From Erythrobacter sp047872805 (GTDB lineage Bacteria > Pseudomonadota > Alphaproteobacteria > Sphingomonadales > Sphingomonadaceae), in NCBI RefSeq assembly GCF_047872805.1, contig NZ_JBLQUK010000014.1, forward strand, positions 12,156-76,155: a stretch of DNA of 64,000 nt, in the 5' to 3' direction. The notes beneath the pieces are model-generated. The model saw only the letters and a list, made by a program, of their open reading frames with translations, was not told the origin of the DNA and did no database searches. Shown here piece after piece: positions 9,173 to 17,328 of the stretch; the stretch's first letter is position 1, and every line of letters begins with the position of its first letter. A program made the translations under genes and the position numbers.

Positions 9173-9370
9173 TTATTGATCGACGGGATTTCCGTTCTGG
9201 TCCAGTTTGCCGGGCTTGCTATCGTCATCTGTGTTATCATCTGCGTCGTCTTCGATCTCGATGGTTTCCGGCTCAGCCGTATCGCCCGCTTCCTCAGCCG
9301 CAGGCGTGCAAGCGGCAAGGCCAAAAGCGGCCCCAAGAACTACACTGGTCAGGATAAACTTCTTCATCAT
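9173..9370 (-). CDS. Small acidic lipoprotein
   Basis: 65 residues. The signal is MMKKFILTSVVLGAAFG and the lipobox is LAAC, so the mature protein would be lipid-anchored at Cys ~20. The mature part is very acidic (EEAGDTAEPETIEIEDD, DDNTDDD) with no predicted fold. The start was placed at the tandem ATGs because a GGGGG tract sits just upstream; an ATG three codons earlier is possible. It lies 18 nt after the TIR-TPR gene and 58 nt before the protease gene, so it is probably in the same transcript. Function unknown; lipidation and acidity are all the sequence shows. Confidence 0.65.
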   Translation of the reverse strand: MMKKFILTSVVLGAAFGLAACTPAAEEAGDTAEPETIEIEDDADDNTDDDSKPGKLDQNGNPVDQ

Positions 9371-9388
9371 TTCCCCCATTCAAACACA

Positions 9389-11344
9389 TTACGCGAACCC
9401 GAGACGCTGTTGTAATGACTGAAATTGCGGAGTTTGTCGAACGGGATCTAGATTCTGGTCTGTATGCGACAAGACCAGACCAGCATCCCCCACTTCATAA
9501 GCGCGTTCGAGTGTCGCCAGCGCCTCTGCACTTTGCCCCCATTGCGCCAGCACTTGCGCCTGTTGATACAGACTGTTGTCGCCAAATTGATCAACCATCC
9601 GGTCAAATTCGCGTTGCGCCGCGGTGCGATCGCCCGCTTGTTCTTCCAGCATTGCCAGGCTTGGCAATTTCGAAAGCAGGCTGGTTTCCTGCACGTAGAA
9701 TGATCGCGCCTCTTCAATTCGCCCCGCAAATCTTGCGATGTCGCCGAGGATGCGATTGACGACGCTTGTTTCCCTGTTCAGCGAAAGCGCCCGCCGTGCC
9801 GCTTCGGCGGCTCTGGCATAATCCCGCGCAGCCAGTTCGAGCACGGCCGCTGCGCGGAACACCGGCGCGTTGAGCGGATCGAGCCGTTCGGCCCGCTCGA
9901 TTGCATCGCGCCCCTTGGCGAACGCGCCGATGTAGGAGGCAAACAAAGTGTATCCCATGAGGATCCTTGCATTGCCAAAACCCAGCTCAAAGCTTCGTTC
10001 ATAAGGTCGCCGCGCCGCCGCCATATCGAGCCGCCCGTTGGCCAGAATCGATCCGAGCGCGTCGTGCCCATCGGCAAGATCAGGGGCAATCTCGATGGCG
10101 CGCTGCGCTGCATCCAGAGCATTGCTGTAGTAAGTCTTTGTCTCGTCGCCGGCGGCGTGGCGGTTGCCAATCGCCGTTAGCACCCGCGACCGCCCGGCAT
10201 GTGCGGCGCCGAATTCGGGATCGAGTTCAACGGCCCGATCAAGCGCGGCAAGCGCTTCTCTATCGGACTTTTCCAGCGCGCCTGAACGCCCGTAAAGATC
10301 AATCCCGCGCAGATAGGCGTCCAGCGCATCGGCGTTCTTTGTCCCACCAATGCGGCTGGTCCCCAGTGCGCCCGCGCCCGAAATATTGGCGATCAGCGAA
10401 TCCACGACGCGGGTGGCGATTTCAGTCTGAACGGCGAGTACATCGTCCAATTCGCGGTCGAATTGTTCGGTCCACACTTCGAGATCGTTCGCCCCGTCGA
10501 TCAGCCGCACCGCGACCCTCAGCCGGGTGCCCGCTCTTCGCACGCTGCCTTCCAGAACATTGACCACAGCTAACGCTTTGGCGATCGCGCTGGCGGTCTG
10601 TTCGCCTGCGCTGAATTTGTCGGTGGAGGTTTGCGCCGCGACGGTAAGCTGCGGATTGAGGCTCAAGATGCTGCGCAATTCCTCTGACAGTCCGGCGGAA
10701 AAATATTCCTGTTCCGGGTCATTGCTGAGGTTTTCAAAAGTCAGGACAGCGATGCTGTTGGGCCGGCTTTGCCCGGCAAACATCCCTGATTGCCAGATCG
10801 CGAAGCCGCCACCCGCCGCCAATAGGCCAATTCCGCCGCCCACCATGAGGTTTCGCCGGTTCAGCGCCCCGGTCGGCACCATGGTCGGCGTATCCTGCAA
10901 CACCTTCGGCGCCTGCGCACTCACCGCGCCGCCAAATTGTTCGAGCGCTTCAAGAACGCGGGGAAAACCAGGGCGCAGCGCCGCATTGCCTGCGCCCGAC
11001 AAATCGACATATTGAATCTGGCGAAATCCCAGCGGCGGCTCCGTGCCGTCAAGCGAAACCGACAGCAGTCGCCTGCAATCCCTGCCCCGGGTTGCCTCAT
11101 CGCGCACCCAGTCCGAATTGACCGATGTCTGGGTCCACATCACCAGCACCACATCACAGGATTCAAGCGCGTTTTCAGTAACCTGCAGGAACCGGTCGCC
11201 GCCTTTGAGCAAACCGTCCCACCAGACAGAATAACCCGCCTGTTCCAGCGCAGGGATTATCGGCAGGACCTGTTCGCGGTCAGTCCGCGAATAACTCAAG
11301 AATATTGAGCGCGTGCCATCGCCGACGGGACTGATTTCGCTCAA
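9389..11344 (-). CDS. TIR domain - membrane segment - TolB-like domain - TPR protein
   Basis: About 651 residues. TIR domain ~13-140 (SIFLSYSRTD, YSVWWDG, NSDWVRDE). The Glu of WVRDE aligns with the catalytic Glu of NADase TIRs such as SARM1, so NAD cleavage is possible. A single membrane helix lies at ~166-184, followed by a TolB/FlgO-like domain (SIAVLTFENLSNDPEQEYFSAG) to ~320, then TPR-type repeats to the end. I chose TTG 11344 because AAAGGGGGGG lies directly upstream (11348-11357). ATGs at 11389 and 11440 lack any Shine-Dalgarno sequence, and longer frames would run into the tRNA gene. TIR-TolB-TPR proteins are widespread in sphingomonads. NADase or scaffold function is unproven. Confidence 0.85.
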   Translation of the reverse strand: MSEISPVGDGTRSIFLSYSRTDREQVLPIIPALEQAGYSVWWDGLLKGGDRFLQVTENALESCDVVLVMWTQTSVNSDWVRDEATRGRDCRRLLSVSLDGTEPPLGFRQIQYVDLSGAGNAALRPGFPRVLEALEQFGGAVSAQAPKVLQDTPTMVPTGALNRRNLMVGGGIGLLAAGGGFAIWQSGMFAGQSRPNSIAVLTFENLSNDPEQEYFSAGLSEELRSILSLNPQLTVAAQTSTDKFSAGEQTASAIAKALAVVNVLEGSVRRAGTRLRVAVRLIDGANDLEVWTEQFDRELDDVLAVQTEIATRVVDSLIANISGAGALGTSRIGGTKNADALDAYLRGIDLYGRSGALEKSDREALAALDRAVELDPEFGAAHAGRSRVLTAIGNRHAAGDETKTYYSNALDAAQRAIEIAPDLADGHDALGSILANGRLDMAAARRPYERSFELGFGNARILMGYTLFASYIGAFAKGRDAIERAERLDPLNAPVFRAAAVLELAARDYARAAEAARRALSLNRETSVVNRILGDIARFAGRIEEARSFYVQETSLLSKLPSLAMLEEQAGDRTAAQREFDRMVDQFGDNSLYQQAQVLAQWGQSAEALATLERAYEVGDAGLVLSHTDQNLDPVRQTPQFQSLQQRLGFA

Positions 11345-11347
11345 TTT

Positions 11348-11357
11348 CCCCCCCTTT
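11348..11357 (-). promoter_or_regulatory. Purine-rich ribosome binding site deciding a TTG start
   Basis: On the minus strand the sequence reads AAAGGGGGGG, then AAA, then TTG at 11344. No comparable site precedes the two in-frame ATGs further upstream, so this tract favours the TTG start of the TIR protein. The G7 run could itself be prone to slippage but lies outside the coding part if TTG is used. Confidence 0.5.
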
Positions 11358-11527
11358 GCAAATGCAGACAACAGCTCTTCGTATAGCATTGTTGCAAGCT
11401 TGGGAATTGGGCGCAGTTTTGCGGGTGAAGGCGCAGCCATTGCCGATGCTGAACCCGTGTTATGCCGCCAGTGGGCAGAGGCGCAAATCGCGCTATTCTG
11501 TGCGAATGATCGGAAAGGGTTGTTGGC

Positions 11528-11613
11528 GGAGCGGGTGGGATTCGAACCCACGAAAGAGTTGCCCCTTTACACACTTTCCAGGCGTGCGCCTTCGACCACT
11601 CGGCCACCGCTCC
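11528..11613 (-). tRNA. tRNA-Ser (GGA)
   Basis: 86 nt on the minus strand. The acceptor stem GGAGCGG pairs with CCGCTCC at the 3' end. The D-arm is GGCCGAGTGGTCGAAGGC. The anticodon stem CACGC/GTGTG encloses loop CTGGAAA, giving anticodon GGA, which reads UCC and UCU. A long class II variable arm is present and the T-loop is GGTTCGAATCC. No CCA is encoded. Its 3' end (11528) faces the minus-strand accessory cluster, the usual geometry for tRNA-targeted integration, although no integrase is visible here. Confidence 0.97.
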
Positions 11614-11695
11614 GCATGCCGTTGCTGGCAAGAGGGCGCGGATAGACGGACCTTTGCTCTTTCGCAAGCGCGTTGGTGGTGGCACATGTGGCTGC

Positions 11696-12661
11696 ATGAA
11701 AAACATCGCCATTTCAGCCGCCGCGCTGGCGCTCGCCTTGCCCTTGTCCGCGCAGGTCGTTCCAAGCCCGAACGAAATTGTAAACGCTGCCGTGCCTGAG
11801 GAATGGGTGGCGATCCCGGCAGAGGATTTGCTGGTGATGACGCTGGCGCCGGATGCGGACGGCAATGCGCGGCAGGTGGTGATCCAGTTGATGCCCGCAC
11901 CGTTCTCGCAAGGGTGGGTGCACAACATCCGCCTGTTCGCGCGCTCGGGCTGGTATGACGGGATTACGGTCAACCGGGTGCAGGACAATTACGTCGTCCA
12001 GTGGGGCGATCCGAACTACGACAACCCGGAAACGGGCGGTGAGGCAAAGCCCTTGCCCGAGGGGCTGCGTGTGATGGGGGAGGAGGATTACAGCACGCCG
12101 ACCAGCATCATCTCCATCCATGAACGCCCGGCAGAATCGATCTCAAATAGCCACAGGTCGAGAGGGGACGCCTACGCCGAGTTCACAGGTTTTGTGCGCG
12201 GCTGGCCCGTCGCCCGGGACCATCAGCGCGACTGGCCCACCCACTGCTACGGCATGGTCGGCGTGGGGCGGAACTATTCGCCGGACACCGGCTCGGGCGC
12301 GGAGCTTTATACTGTCATCGGACATGCGCCGCGCCATCTTGATCGCAATATCGCCCTCGTAGGACGGGTCATCGCGGGGATGGAGCACCTCTCTTCGCTG
12401 CCGCGCGGGTCGGGCGCGCTGGGGTTCTACACCGCCGAGGAAGCCGCCAAGCGCACTCCGATCCTATCCGTCCGCGTCGCCGCTGACCTGCCCGAAGGCG
12501 AGCGCCCGCTGTTCGAGTACCTTTCCACCGAAAGCGACACCTTCGCCGCCTACGCCGAGGCGCGCGCCAATCGCCGCGATCCATTCTTTATCGCTCCCGC
12601 AGGCGGCGCGGATATCTGCAACATTCCGGTGCCGGTCAGGCCGTTTGAATATGCGGAATGA
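11696..12661 (+). CDS. Exported cyclophilin-type peptidylprolyl isomerase
   Basis: 321 residues from ATG 11696, which opens a signal peptide (MKNIAISAAALALALPLSAQ). The body matches periplasmic cyclophilin-like proteins of sphingomonads: FARSGWYDGITVNRVQDNYVVQ, the loop GDPNYDNPE, later CYGMVGVGRNYSPDTGSGAELY and the RNIALVGRVIAGMEHLSSLPRG segment. It should catalyse prolyl cis-trans isomerisation during folding of exported proteins. About 50 extra residues precede the isomerase core. It is a single gene, transcribed away from the tRNA-Ser gene. Confidence 0.85.
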   Translation: MKNIAISAAALALALPLSAQVVPSPNEIVNAAVPEEWVAIPAEDLLVMTLAPDADGNARQVVIQLMPAPFSQGWVHNIRLFARSGWYDGITVNRVQDNYVVQWGDPNYDNPETGGEAKPLPEGLRVMGEEDYSTPTSIISIHERPAESISNSHRSRGDAYAEFTGFVRGWPVARDHQRDWPTHCYGMVGVGRNYSPDTGSGAELYTVIGHAPRHLDRNIALVGRVIAGMEHLSSLPRGSGALGFYTAEEAAKRTPILSVRVAADLPEGERPLFEYLSTESDTFAAYAEARANRRDPFFIAPAGGADICNIPVPVRPFEYAE

Positions 12662-12697
12662 TACGCATCCGCCAATGCGAGGTGGCCCCAACTTGTT

Positions 12698-12770
12698 TCG
12701 GGGCGACGCGGCAATCCAGAGCGCCGCGCGAGGCCGCATTGGATTGCTTCGCAACGCTCGCGATGACGAA
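12698..12770. repeat. Dispersed palindromic repeat, family A (degenerate copy)
   Basis: The core GCAATCCAGAGC and the opposing GGATTGCTTCGCAACGCTCGCGATGACG match the copies at 30215, 32340 and 33215. The left arm is degenerate. The right end touches the start codon of the DUF1905 gene (12770). Confidence 0.75.
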
Positions 12771-13087
12771 TGAATGACACCGTCTCCGCCGCCCTCCCCC
12801 TCACGAGCTGGCAGGGGGAGAAGGCAACCTACCACCTCGTCATCTTCACCGGCCCAGAGGCCGAGGCGCTGGCTGGCCATGCCTTAATGCAGCGGCTTGA
12901 ATTTGGACGGCGCGCGGGCTTCGGGTCGATCAAGGTCACCGCGCGGATCGGGGCGACCGCGTGGAAAACCTCGGTCTTCCCGCAGAAACATCAATCCCAA
13001 TGGGTGCTGCTGATCGGCAAAAAGGTCATGCGCGCCGAAGGCCTCGCCCCCGGCGACACCATCGAAGTCGCGGTGACGCCAGTCTGA
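12770..13087 (+). CDS. DUF1905 domain protein
   Basis: 105 residues. The protein aligns with the DUF1905 fold: FGSIKVTARIGATAWKTSVFP, then WVLLIGKKVMRAEGLAPGDTIEVAV. These small beta-barrel proteins often accompany YdeI-like genes; no biochemical role is established. The initiator ATG lies at the very end of a dispersed repeat, so its upstream region is repeat-derived and no strong Shine-Dalgarno sequence is visible. A start further in (at the SWQGEK region) cannot be excluded. It is convergent with the VOC gene, whose stop follows immediately. Confidence 0.75.
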   Translation: MNDTVSAALPLTSWQGEKATYHLVIFTGPEAEALAGHALMQRLEFGRRAGFGSIKVTARIGATAWKTSVFPQKHQSQWVLLIGKKVMRAEGLAPGDTIEVAVTPV

Positions 13088-13453
13088 TTATGCGCGCAGA
13101 CGCTGCATGATCTCGATCCGGTTGCCAAACGGGTCTGCGGTGAAAAAGCGCGCATAGCCCGCCACCGGCTTGTCCTGAACGATCGGATAGCCTGCCTCCG
13201 CCAGCGCCTGCTCCAATGCCGCAATATCATCGACCAGAAACGCCGGATGGGCTTTGGTTGCTGGGCGAAAATCGGGATCGACGCCGATATGCAGGCGCAG
13301 CGACCCGCTTTCAAACCAGCATCCGGTGGGCGACAGATTGGCCGGCTTGGCGACCTCGCGCATCCCCAGAATGCCGGTGTAGAATCCGCGCGCGGCGTCT
13401 TCTGCGCCTGTGGGAATGGCGATCTGAAGATGGTCGAGGCCGGTCACTGCCAT
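13088..13453 (-). CDS. VOC family (glyoxalase-like) protein
   Basis: 121 residues from ATG 13453. The paired beta-alpha-beta-beta-beta units of the vicinal-oxygen-chelate fold are visible: GLDHLQIAIPTGAEDAARGFY at the N-terminus and HPAFLVDDIAALEQALAEAG in the second half, ending FFTADPFGNRIEIMQ. The candidate metal ligands are His in LDHLQIA and Glu in NRIEIMQ. Substrate unknown; members include glyoxalases, dioxygenases and resistance proteins. A TTG at 13471 would overlap the stop of the upstream rsh gene, so the two are probably co-transcribed. Confidence 0.85.
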   Translation of the reverse strand: MAVTGLDHLQIAIPTGAEDAARGFYTGILGMREVAKPANLSPTGCWFESGSLRLHIGVDPDFRPATKAHPAFLVDDIAALEQALAEAGYPIVQDKPVAGYARFFTADPFGNRIEIMQRLRA

Positions 13454-13467
13454 CAGATCCGCTCCGG

Positions 13468-15558
13468 TCAAATACGCTCGGCCTGGGCCACAGCGTCGCT
13501 GGCGCGCAGCGCGGAAAGGATGCGGGTAAGATGCGCCAGATCCTGCACCTCTGCGTCGATATTATAGGTGGTAAAGGGGTAATCGAGCTGGGTCTGGATC
13601 AGGCTGGTCACGTTGATCTTGTTCTGCGCAAAAATGCCCGCCATTTCCGCCAAAGTGCCAGGCCGGTCGTAAATCGTCACCGTCAGCCGCCCGACCGCGC
13701 CGTGCGAACGGTTGCCCCAGTTCAGATCGATCCAGTCATTGTCCACGCCATTGGCCAATTCCAGACAATCGATGGCGTGCACCGCCACGCGCGCGCCTTT
13801 ACGCCGCAACCCGACGATACGGTCACCCGGCACCGGATGGCAGCATTCCGCCAATTCGAACGCGACCCCCGGCGTCAGCCCCCGGATCGAAATCTGGCGT
13901 TCGTGGCGCGACCAATCCTCGTCTTCCTCGAATTCCGAAGTGCAGCCCGGCACCAGCGCTTCCATCACTTCGCGGTCGGTCAGCTTCGCCGCGCCGATCG
14001 CGAACATCAGGTCTTCGGGTTCGTCCATGCCCAGCCGTTCAATCGCCGCTCGGATCGCCTTTTTGCCGATCCGGGCGGGCACGCGGCTGGCGATTTCGTC
14101 GAACAGTTTCGACCCGATCTCTGCGACTTCGCTGCGTTCTTTCAGCCGCACCGCGCGGCGGATGCCCGCCCGCGCCTTGCCCGTCACGACAAAGCCGAGC
14201 CATGACATTTGCGGTTCTGCGCCCGCCCCTTTGATAATCTCCACCACGTCGCCATTGTTAAGCTGCGTGCGCAGCGGCATGTGCCGCCCGTTGATCTTGC
14301 CCCCGACACAGGCCAGCCCCAGATCGGTGTGAACGGCAAAGGCAAAATCGACCGCGGTTGATCCCTTGGGCAGTTGGAACAGTGCGCCCTTTGGGGTGAA
14401 GGCAAAGATGCGGTCCTGATACACCGCCAGCCTTGTGTGTTCGAGCAATTCCTCGGCATCGTGGCTGGCATCGACAATCTCGATCAGATCGCGCAGCCAG
14501 CCGACCTGGCCATCGGCCTTGTCATGCTGTTTATAGGCCCAATGCGCGGCCAGCCCGAATTCGTTGAGGCTGTGCATTTCGCGGGTGCGGATCTGCACCT
14601 CCACCCGCATCGAATTTTCATACATCAGCGATGTGTGCAAACTGCGATAGCCATTGGTCTTGGGGGTGGAGATGTAATCCTTGAACTTGCCGGGCAGGAA
14701 TTGCCAAGTGGTGTGCAAGATCCCCAGCGCGGCGTAACTATCCGCCTCGCTCTGGGTGATGACGCGAAACGCCATGATATCGGTCACCTGTTCAAAGCTG
14801 ACATGGCGTTCCGACATCTTTTGCCAAATCGAATAGGGGTGCTTCTCGCGCCCGGTGACTTCGACTTTCAGACCCGCTTCGGCCAGCGCCTGTTTGATCT
14901 TGAGCGCAATCGCATCAACCTGTCCGCCATCGGTGCTGCGCAATTGTTCAAGCCGCCCGGTGATCGTGGCATAGGCTTCGGGTTCAAGCTCGCTAAAGGC
15001 CAACGCCTGCATTTCGCGCATATATTCATACATGCCCACGCGCTCTGCCAGCGGGGCGTAGATATCCATCGTCTCGCGCGCGATCCGCTGACGCTTCTCG
15101 GGCGATTTGATAAAATGCAGCGTGCGCATATTGTGCAGCCGGTCCGCCAGCTTGACCAGCAGAACGCGAATGTCTTCGGACATGGCAAGCAGGAATTTGC
15201 GCAGATTTTCGGCCGCGCGTTCATTCTCTGGCATGGCCTCGATCTTGGACAGCTTGGTCACCCCATCGACCAGCCGCGCGACCTCGGGGCCGAACAGCGC
15301 CTCGATATCCTCGATCGTGGCGAGCGTATCCTCGACCGTGTCGTGCAGCAATGCGGTGATGATCGTATGCTGATCCAGTTGCAGGTCGGTCATCAATCCG
15401 GCGACTTCGATCGGATGGCTGAAATAGGGATCGCCGCTGGCGCGCTTCTGGCTCCCATGTTTCTGCACCGTATAGACATAGGCGCGGTTCAGCAGCGCCT
15501 CATCGGCGTCAGGGTCATAGGCCTTGACCCGTTCAACTAGTTCATATTGGCGCAGCAT
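13468..15558 (-). CDS. rsh: Bifunctional (p)ppGpp synthetase/hydrolase (Rel/SpoT)
   Basis: 696 residues, the usual alphaproteobacterial Rsh length. Domains in order: HD hydrolase (FSHPIEVAGLM, ALLHDTVEDT), synthetase (KFKDYISTPKTNGYRSLHTS), TGS (VYQDRIFAFTPKGALFQLPKG) and a C-terminal ACT domain (RLTVTIYDRPGTLAEMAGIF). An intact HD motif and a KFKD (RXKD-like) loop argue for both activities. It makes and degrades the starvation alarmone that controls stable RNA synthesis and growth. ATG 15558 begins MLRQYELVERVKAYDPDAD as in relatives; ATG 15564 is equally possible. An AbrB-Doc toxin-antitoxin pair is divergently encoded. Confidence 0.96.
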   Translation of the reverse strand: MLRQYELVERVKAYDPDADEALLNRAYVYTVQKHGSQKRASGDPYFSHPIEVAGLMTDLQLDQHTIITALLHDTVEDTLATIEDIEALFGPEVARLVDGVTKLSKIEAMPENERAAENLRKFLLAMSEDIRVLLVKLADRLHNMRTLHFIKSPEKRQRIARETMDIYAPLAERVGMYEYMREMQALAFSELEPEAYATITGRLEQLRSTDGGQVDAIALKIKQALAEAGLKVEVTGREKHPYSIWQKMSERHVSFEQVTDIMAFRVITQSEADSYAALGILHTTWQFLPGKFKDYISTPKTNGYRSLHTSLMYENSMRVEVQIRTREMHSLNEFGLAAHWAYKQHDKADGQVGWLRDLIEIVDASHDAEELLEHTRLAVYQDRIFAFTPKGALFQLPKGSTAVDFAFAVHTDLGLACVGGKINGRHMPLRTQLNNGDVVEIIKGAGAEPQMSWLGFVVTGKARAGIRRAVRLKERSEVAEIGSKLFDEIASRVPARIGKKAIRAAIERLGMDEPEDLMFAIGAAKLTDREVMEALVPGCTSEFEEDEDWSRHERQISIRGLTPGVAFELAECCHPVPGDRIVGLRRKGARVAVHAIDCLELANGVDNDWIDLNWGNRSHGAVGRLTVTIYDRPGTLAEMAGIFAQNKINVTSLIQTQLDYPFTTYNIDAEVQDLAHLTRILSALRASDAVAQAERI

Positions 15559-15660
15559 TGGCATGAATATGGGCGCGGCGATGATGGGGGGCAAGCGCGA
15601 TTGTTACAGTAGCGAAACGAGTTGCTTGGCTTTGCGGCAGAGCTTCGTTATAACGACCGT

Positions 15661-15906
15661 ATGAACAAACCCACCACCCACGCTCGCAACCTGAAAATCA
15701 CCAAAATCGGGAATTCCGCCGGGATTATCCTGCCCAAGGAATTGTTGGCTCGTCTGCGGGTCGAAATCGGTGATGATGTCTATATTTCCGAAGCTGCGGA
15801 TGGACTGCGCGTGACCGCGTCCGATCCCGATTTCGCGGCGCTGATGGATATGGCCGAGGGAATCATGCGCAAAGACCGCGACGTCCTTAAAGTTTTGGCG
15901 AAGTAG
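15661..15906 (+). CDS. AbrB/MazE-like antitoxin
   Basis: 81 residues. The SpoVT/AbrB swapped-hairpin DNA-binding domain is obvious: LKITKIGNSAGIILPKELLARLRVEIGDD, giving the dimeric barrel that binds operator DNA. The C-terminal half (LMDMAEGIMRKDRDVLKVLAK) is the helical toxin-binding tail. ATG 15661 is used; a frame extending upstream lacks the family N-terminus. The gene for a Doc-type toxin starts 12 nt after its stop, the standard antitoxin-first order, implying autoregulation of the pair. Confidence 0.9.
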   Translation: MNKPTTHARNLKITKIGNSAGIILPKELLARLRVEIGDDVYISEAADGLRVTASDPDFAALMDMAEGIMRKDRDVLKVLAK

Positions 15907-15917
15907 GCCGCAGTGCG

Positions 15918-16319
15918 ATGAACGCGGACCGAAACGAGCCAGTCTGGCTCGACAGCAAGATTGCGCACGCCATTCATGACCGGCAGCTTGCCGAACATGG
16001 CGGCGGAGTTGGGCTGCGCGATGGGGGTGCGCTGGAATCGGCGCTGACGCGTGCCGTAAATCAATGGGCCTATGGCGAGGACGATTTGTCGCAGCTCGCC
16101 GCTGGCTATGCCTTTGGGGTGGCCCGCAACCATCCGTTTGCCGACGGCAACAAACGGACCGCTTGGATTCTCGCTCGCCTGTTCCTGTTGGCCAATGGGA
16201 TGGAGCTTGAATTCGACAAAGTCGAAGCAATCAATATCGTGCTCGCCCTCGCCGCAGGCGAACTCAGCGAATATGAACTCGCCGATTGGTTCCGTCAGCG
16301 GGTGGTGACCGCGACCTGA
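15918..16319 (+). CDS. doc: Death-on-curing (Doc/Fic-fold) toxin
   Basis: 133 residues, the usual Doc length. The Fic-fold motif reads HPFADGNKR (near residue 74); the Lys in place of the Gly of canonical Fic enzymes is the Doc signature and is linked to kinase rather than AMP-transferase activity, with EF-Tu as target in the P1 system. Other conserved parts: GGGVGLRDGGALESAL and QLAAGYAFGVARNHPF. It is co-transcribed with the AbrB-type antitoxin upstream rather than a Phd antitoxin. Toxicity in this host is inferred. Confidence 0.92.
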   Translation: MNADRNEPVWLDSKIAHAIHDRQLAEHGGGVGLRDGGALESALTRAVNQWAYGEDDLSQLAAGYAFGVARNHPFADGNKRTAWILARLFLLANGMELEFDKVEAINIVLALAAGELSEYELADWFRQRVVTAT

Positions 16320-16344
16320 GTCCGCGCTACGCTCTGGTCGCGCG

Positions 16345-17205
16345 TTAACTCCAGGTTGCTCTGGGCGGCAGGCTCATCAGGATGGCTTCGATATTGCCGC
16401 CGGTTTTCAGGCCAAAGATCGTGCCCCGGTCATAGACCAGATTGAATTCGGCATAGCGGCCCCGGTATTCGAGCAAAGTCGCCTCATCCTCGGCAGAAAA
16501 GGCAGCGCCCATGCGTTTGCGCACCAACCGCGGATAGATGTCGAGAAACGCCTTACCGACATCCTGCGTAAAGGCGAAATTGCGATCAAAGCTGGCATCG
16601 TCACTGCATTCCAGATGATCGTAGAATATCCCGCCCACGCCCCGGTGCACTTCGCGGTGAGGGATGTAGAAATATTCGTCGGCCCATTTCTTGTAACGAT
16701 CATAATAGGTCGGGTTGTGCCCCATACAGGCGGCGCGCATCACCGCGTGAAATTCGTCCGTATCCTCGGCATAGGGGATCGGCGGATTTAGGTCAGCTCC
16801 GCCGCCGAACCACGCCTTGCCAGTGGTCAGGAACCTTGTGTTCATGTGCACTGCGGGCACATGCGGATTGGTCATATGCGCAACCAGGCTGATACCGGTC
16901 GCGGTAAAGCCGGGGTTGTCTGGGTCCGCGCCGTTGACGCTGGCGGCGAACTCCTTGGGAAAATTACCGCGCACGGTCGATACATTGACGCCGACCTTTT
17001 CAAACACTTTGCCCTTCATCAGGCCCTGAGTGCCGCCGCCGGGATCGTCATTGCCTTCTTCGGAGCGCTGCCAAGGGGTGTATTCAAACGTCGCATCCGA
17101 ACCGGCGTCGCGCTCGATGCTTTCAAATGCCGCGCAGATCGAATCGCGCAAACCTTCAAACCATGCCTTTGCCCGGTCTGTGTGGGCCGCCCATTCATTC
17201 ATCAA
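16345..17205 (-). CDS. hemF: Oxygen-dependent coproporphyrinogen III oxidase
   Basis: 286 residues, a normal length for HemF. Family signatures are intact: WFGGGADLNPPIPY, DTDEFHAVMRAACMGHNP, the HREVHRGVGGIFYDHL signature and the RRGTIFGLKTGGNIEAILMSLPP-type tail. It converts coproporphyrinogen III to protoporphyrinogen IX with O2 in the haem pathway, as a soluble cytoplasmic dimer. The ATG at 17205 is preferred over the next (codon 2) by position only. It is divergent from pdeM with a ~120-nt gap that must hold both promoters. Confidence 0.97.
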   Translation of the reverse strand: MMNEWAAHTDRAKAWFEGLRDSICAAFESIERDAGSDATFEYTPWQRSEEGNDDPGGGTQGLMKGKVFEKVGVNVSTVRGNFPKEFAASVNGADPDNPGFTATGISLVAHMTNPHVPAVHMNTRFLTTGKAWFGGGADLNPPIPYAEDTDEFHAVMRAACMGHNPTYYDRYKKWADEYFYIPHREVHRGVGGIFYDHLECSDDASFDRNFAFTQDVGKAFLDIYPRLVRKRMGAAFSAEDEATLLEYRGRYAEFNLVYDRGTIFGLKTGGNIEAILMSLPPRATWS

Positions 17206-17328
17206 AATTCCCCGTCGTTAGTGCCATAAGCATGAACCATAGGGCAGCGGTGTCAACGGGATTTGACGCGCATCAAACTGCACTGCGAAACGCTTGCCAA
17301 ATGGCAGCTGGCGCGCCACAGAGCGGGT

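Noticed and set aside
8233..9357. Plus-strand open frame of 374 codons
   Set aside because: Antisense to the trypsin-like gene with its full catalytic triad; no RBS or domain.
11615..11695. Longer N-terminus of the cyclophilin from 11654
   Set aside because: The signal peptide begins at ATG 11696; the extension is Arg/Gly-rich and lacks an RBS.
14374..15540. 388-codon plus-strand open frame
   Set aside because: Antisense to rsh.
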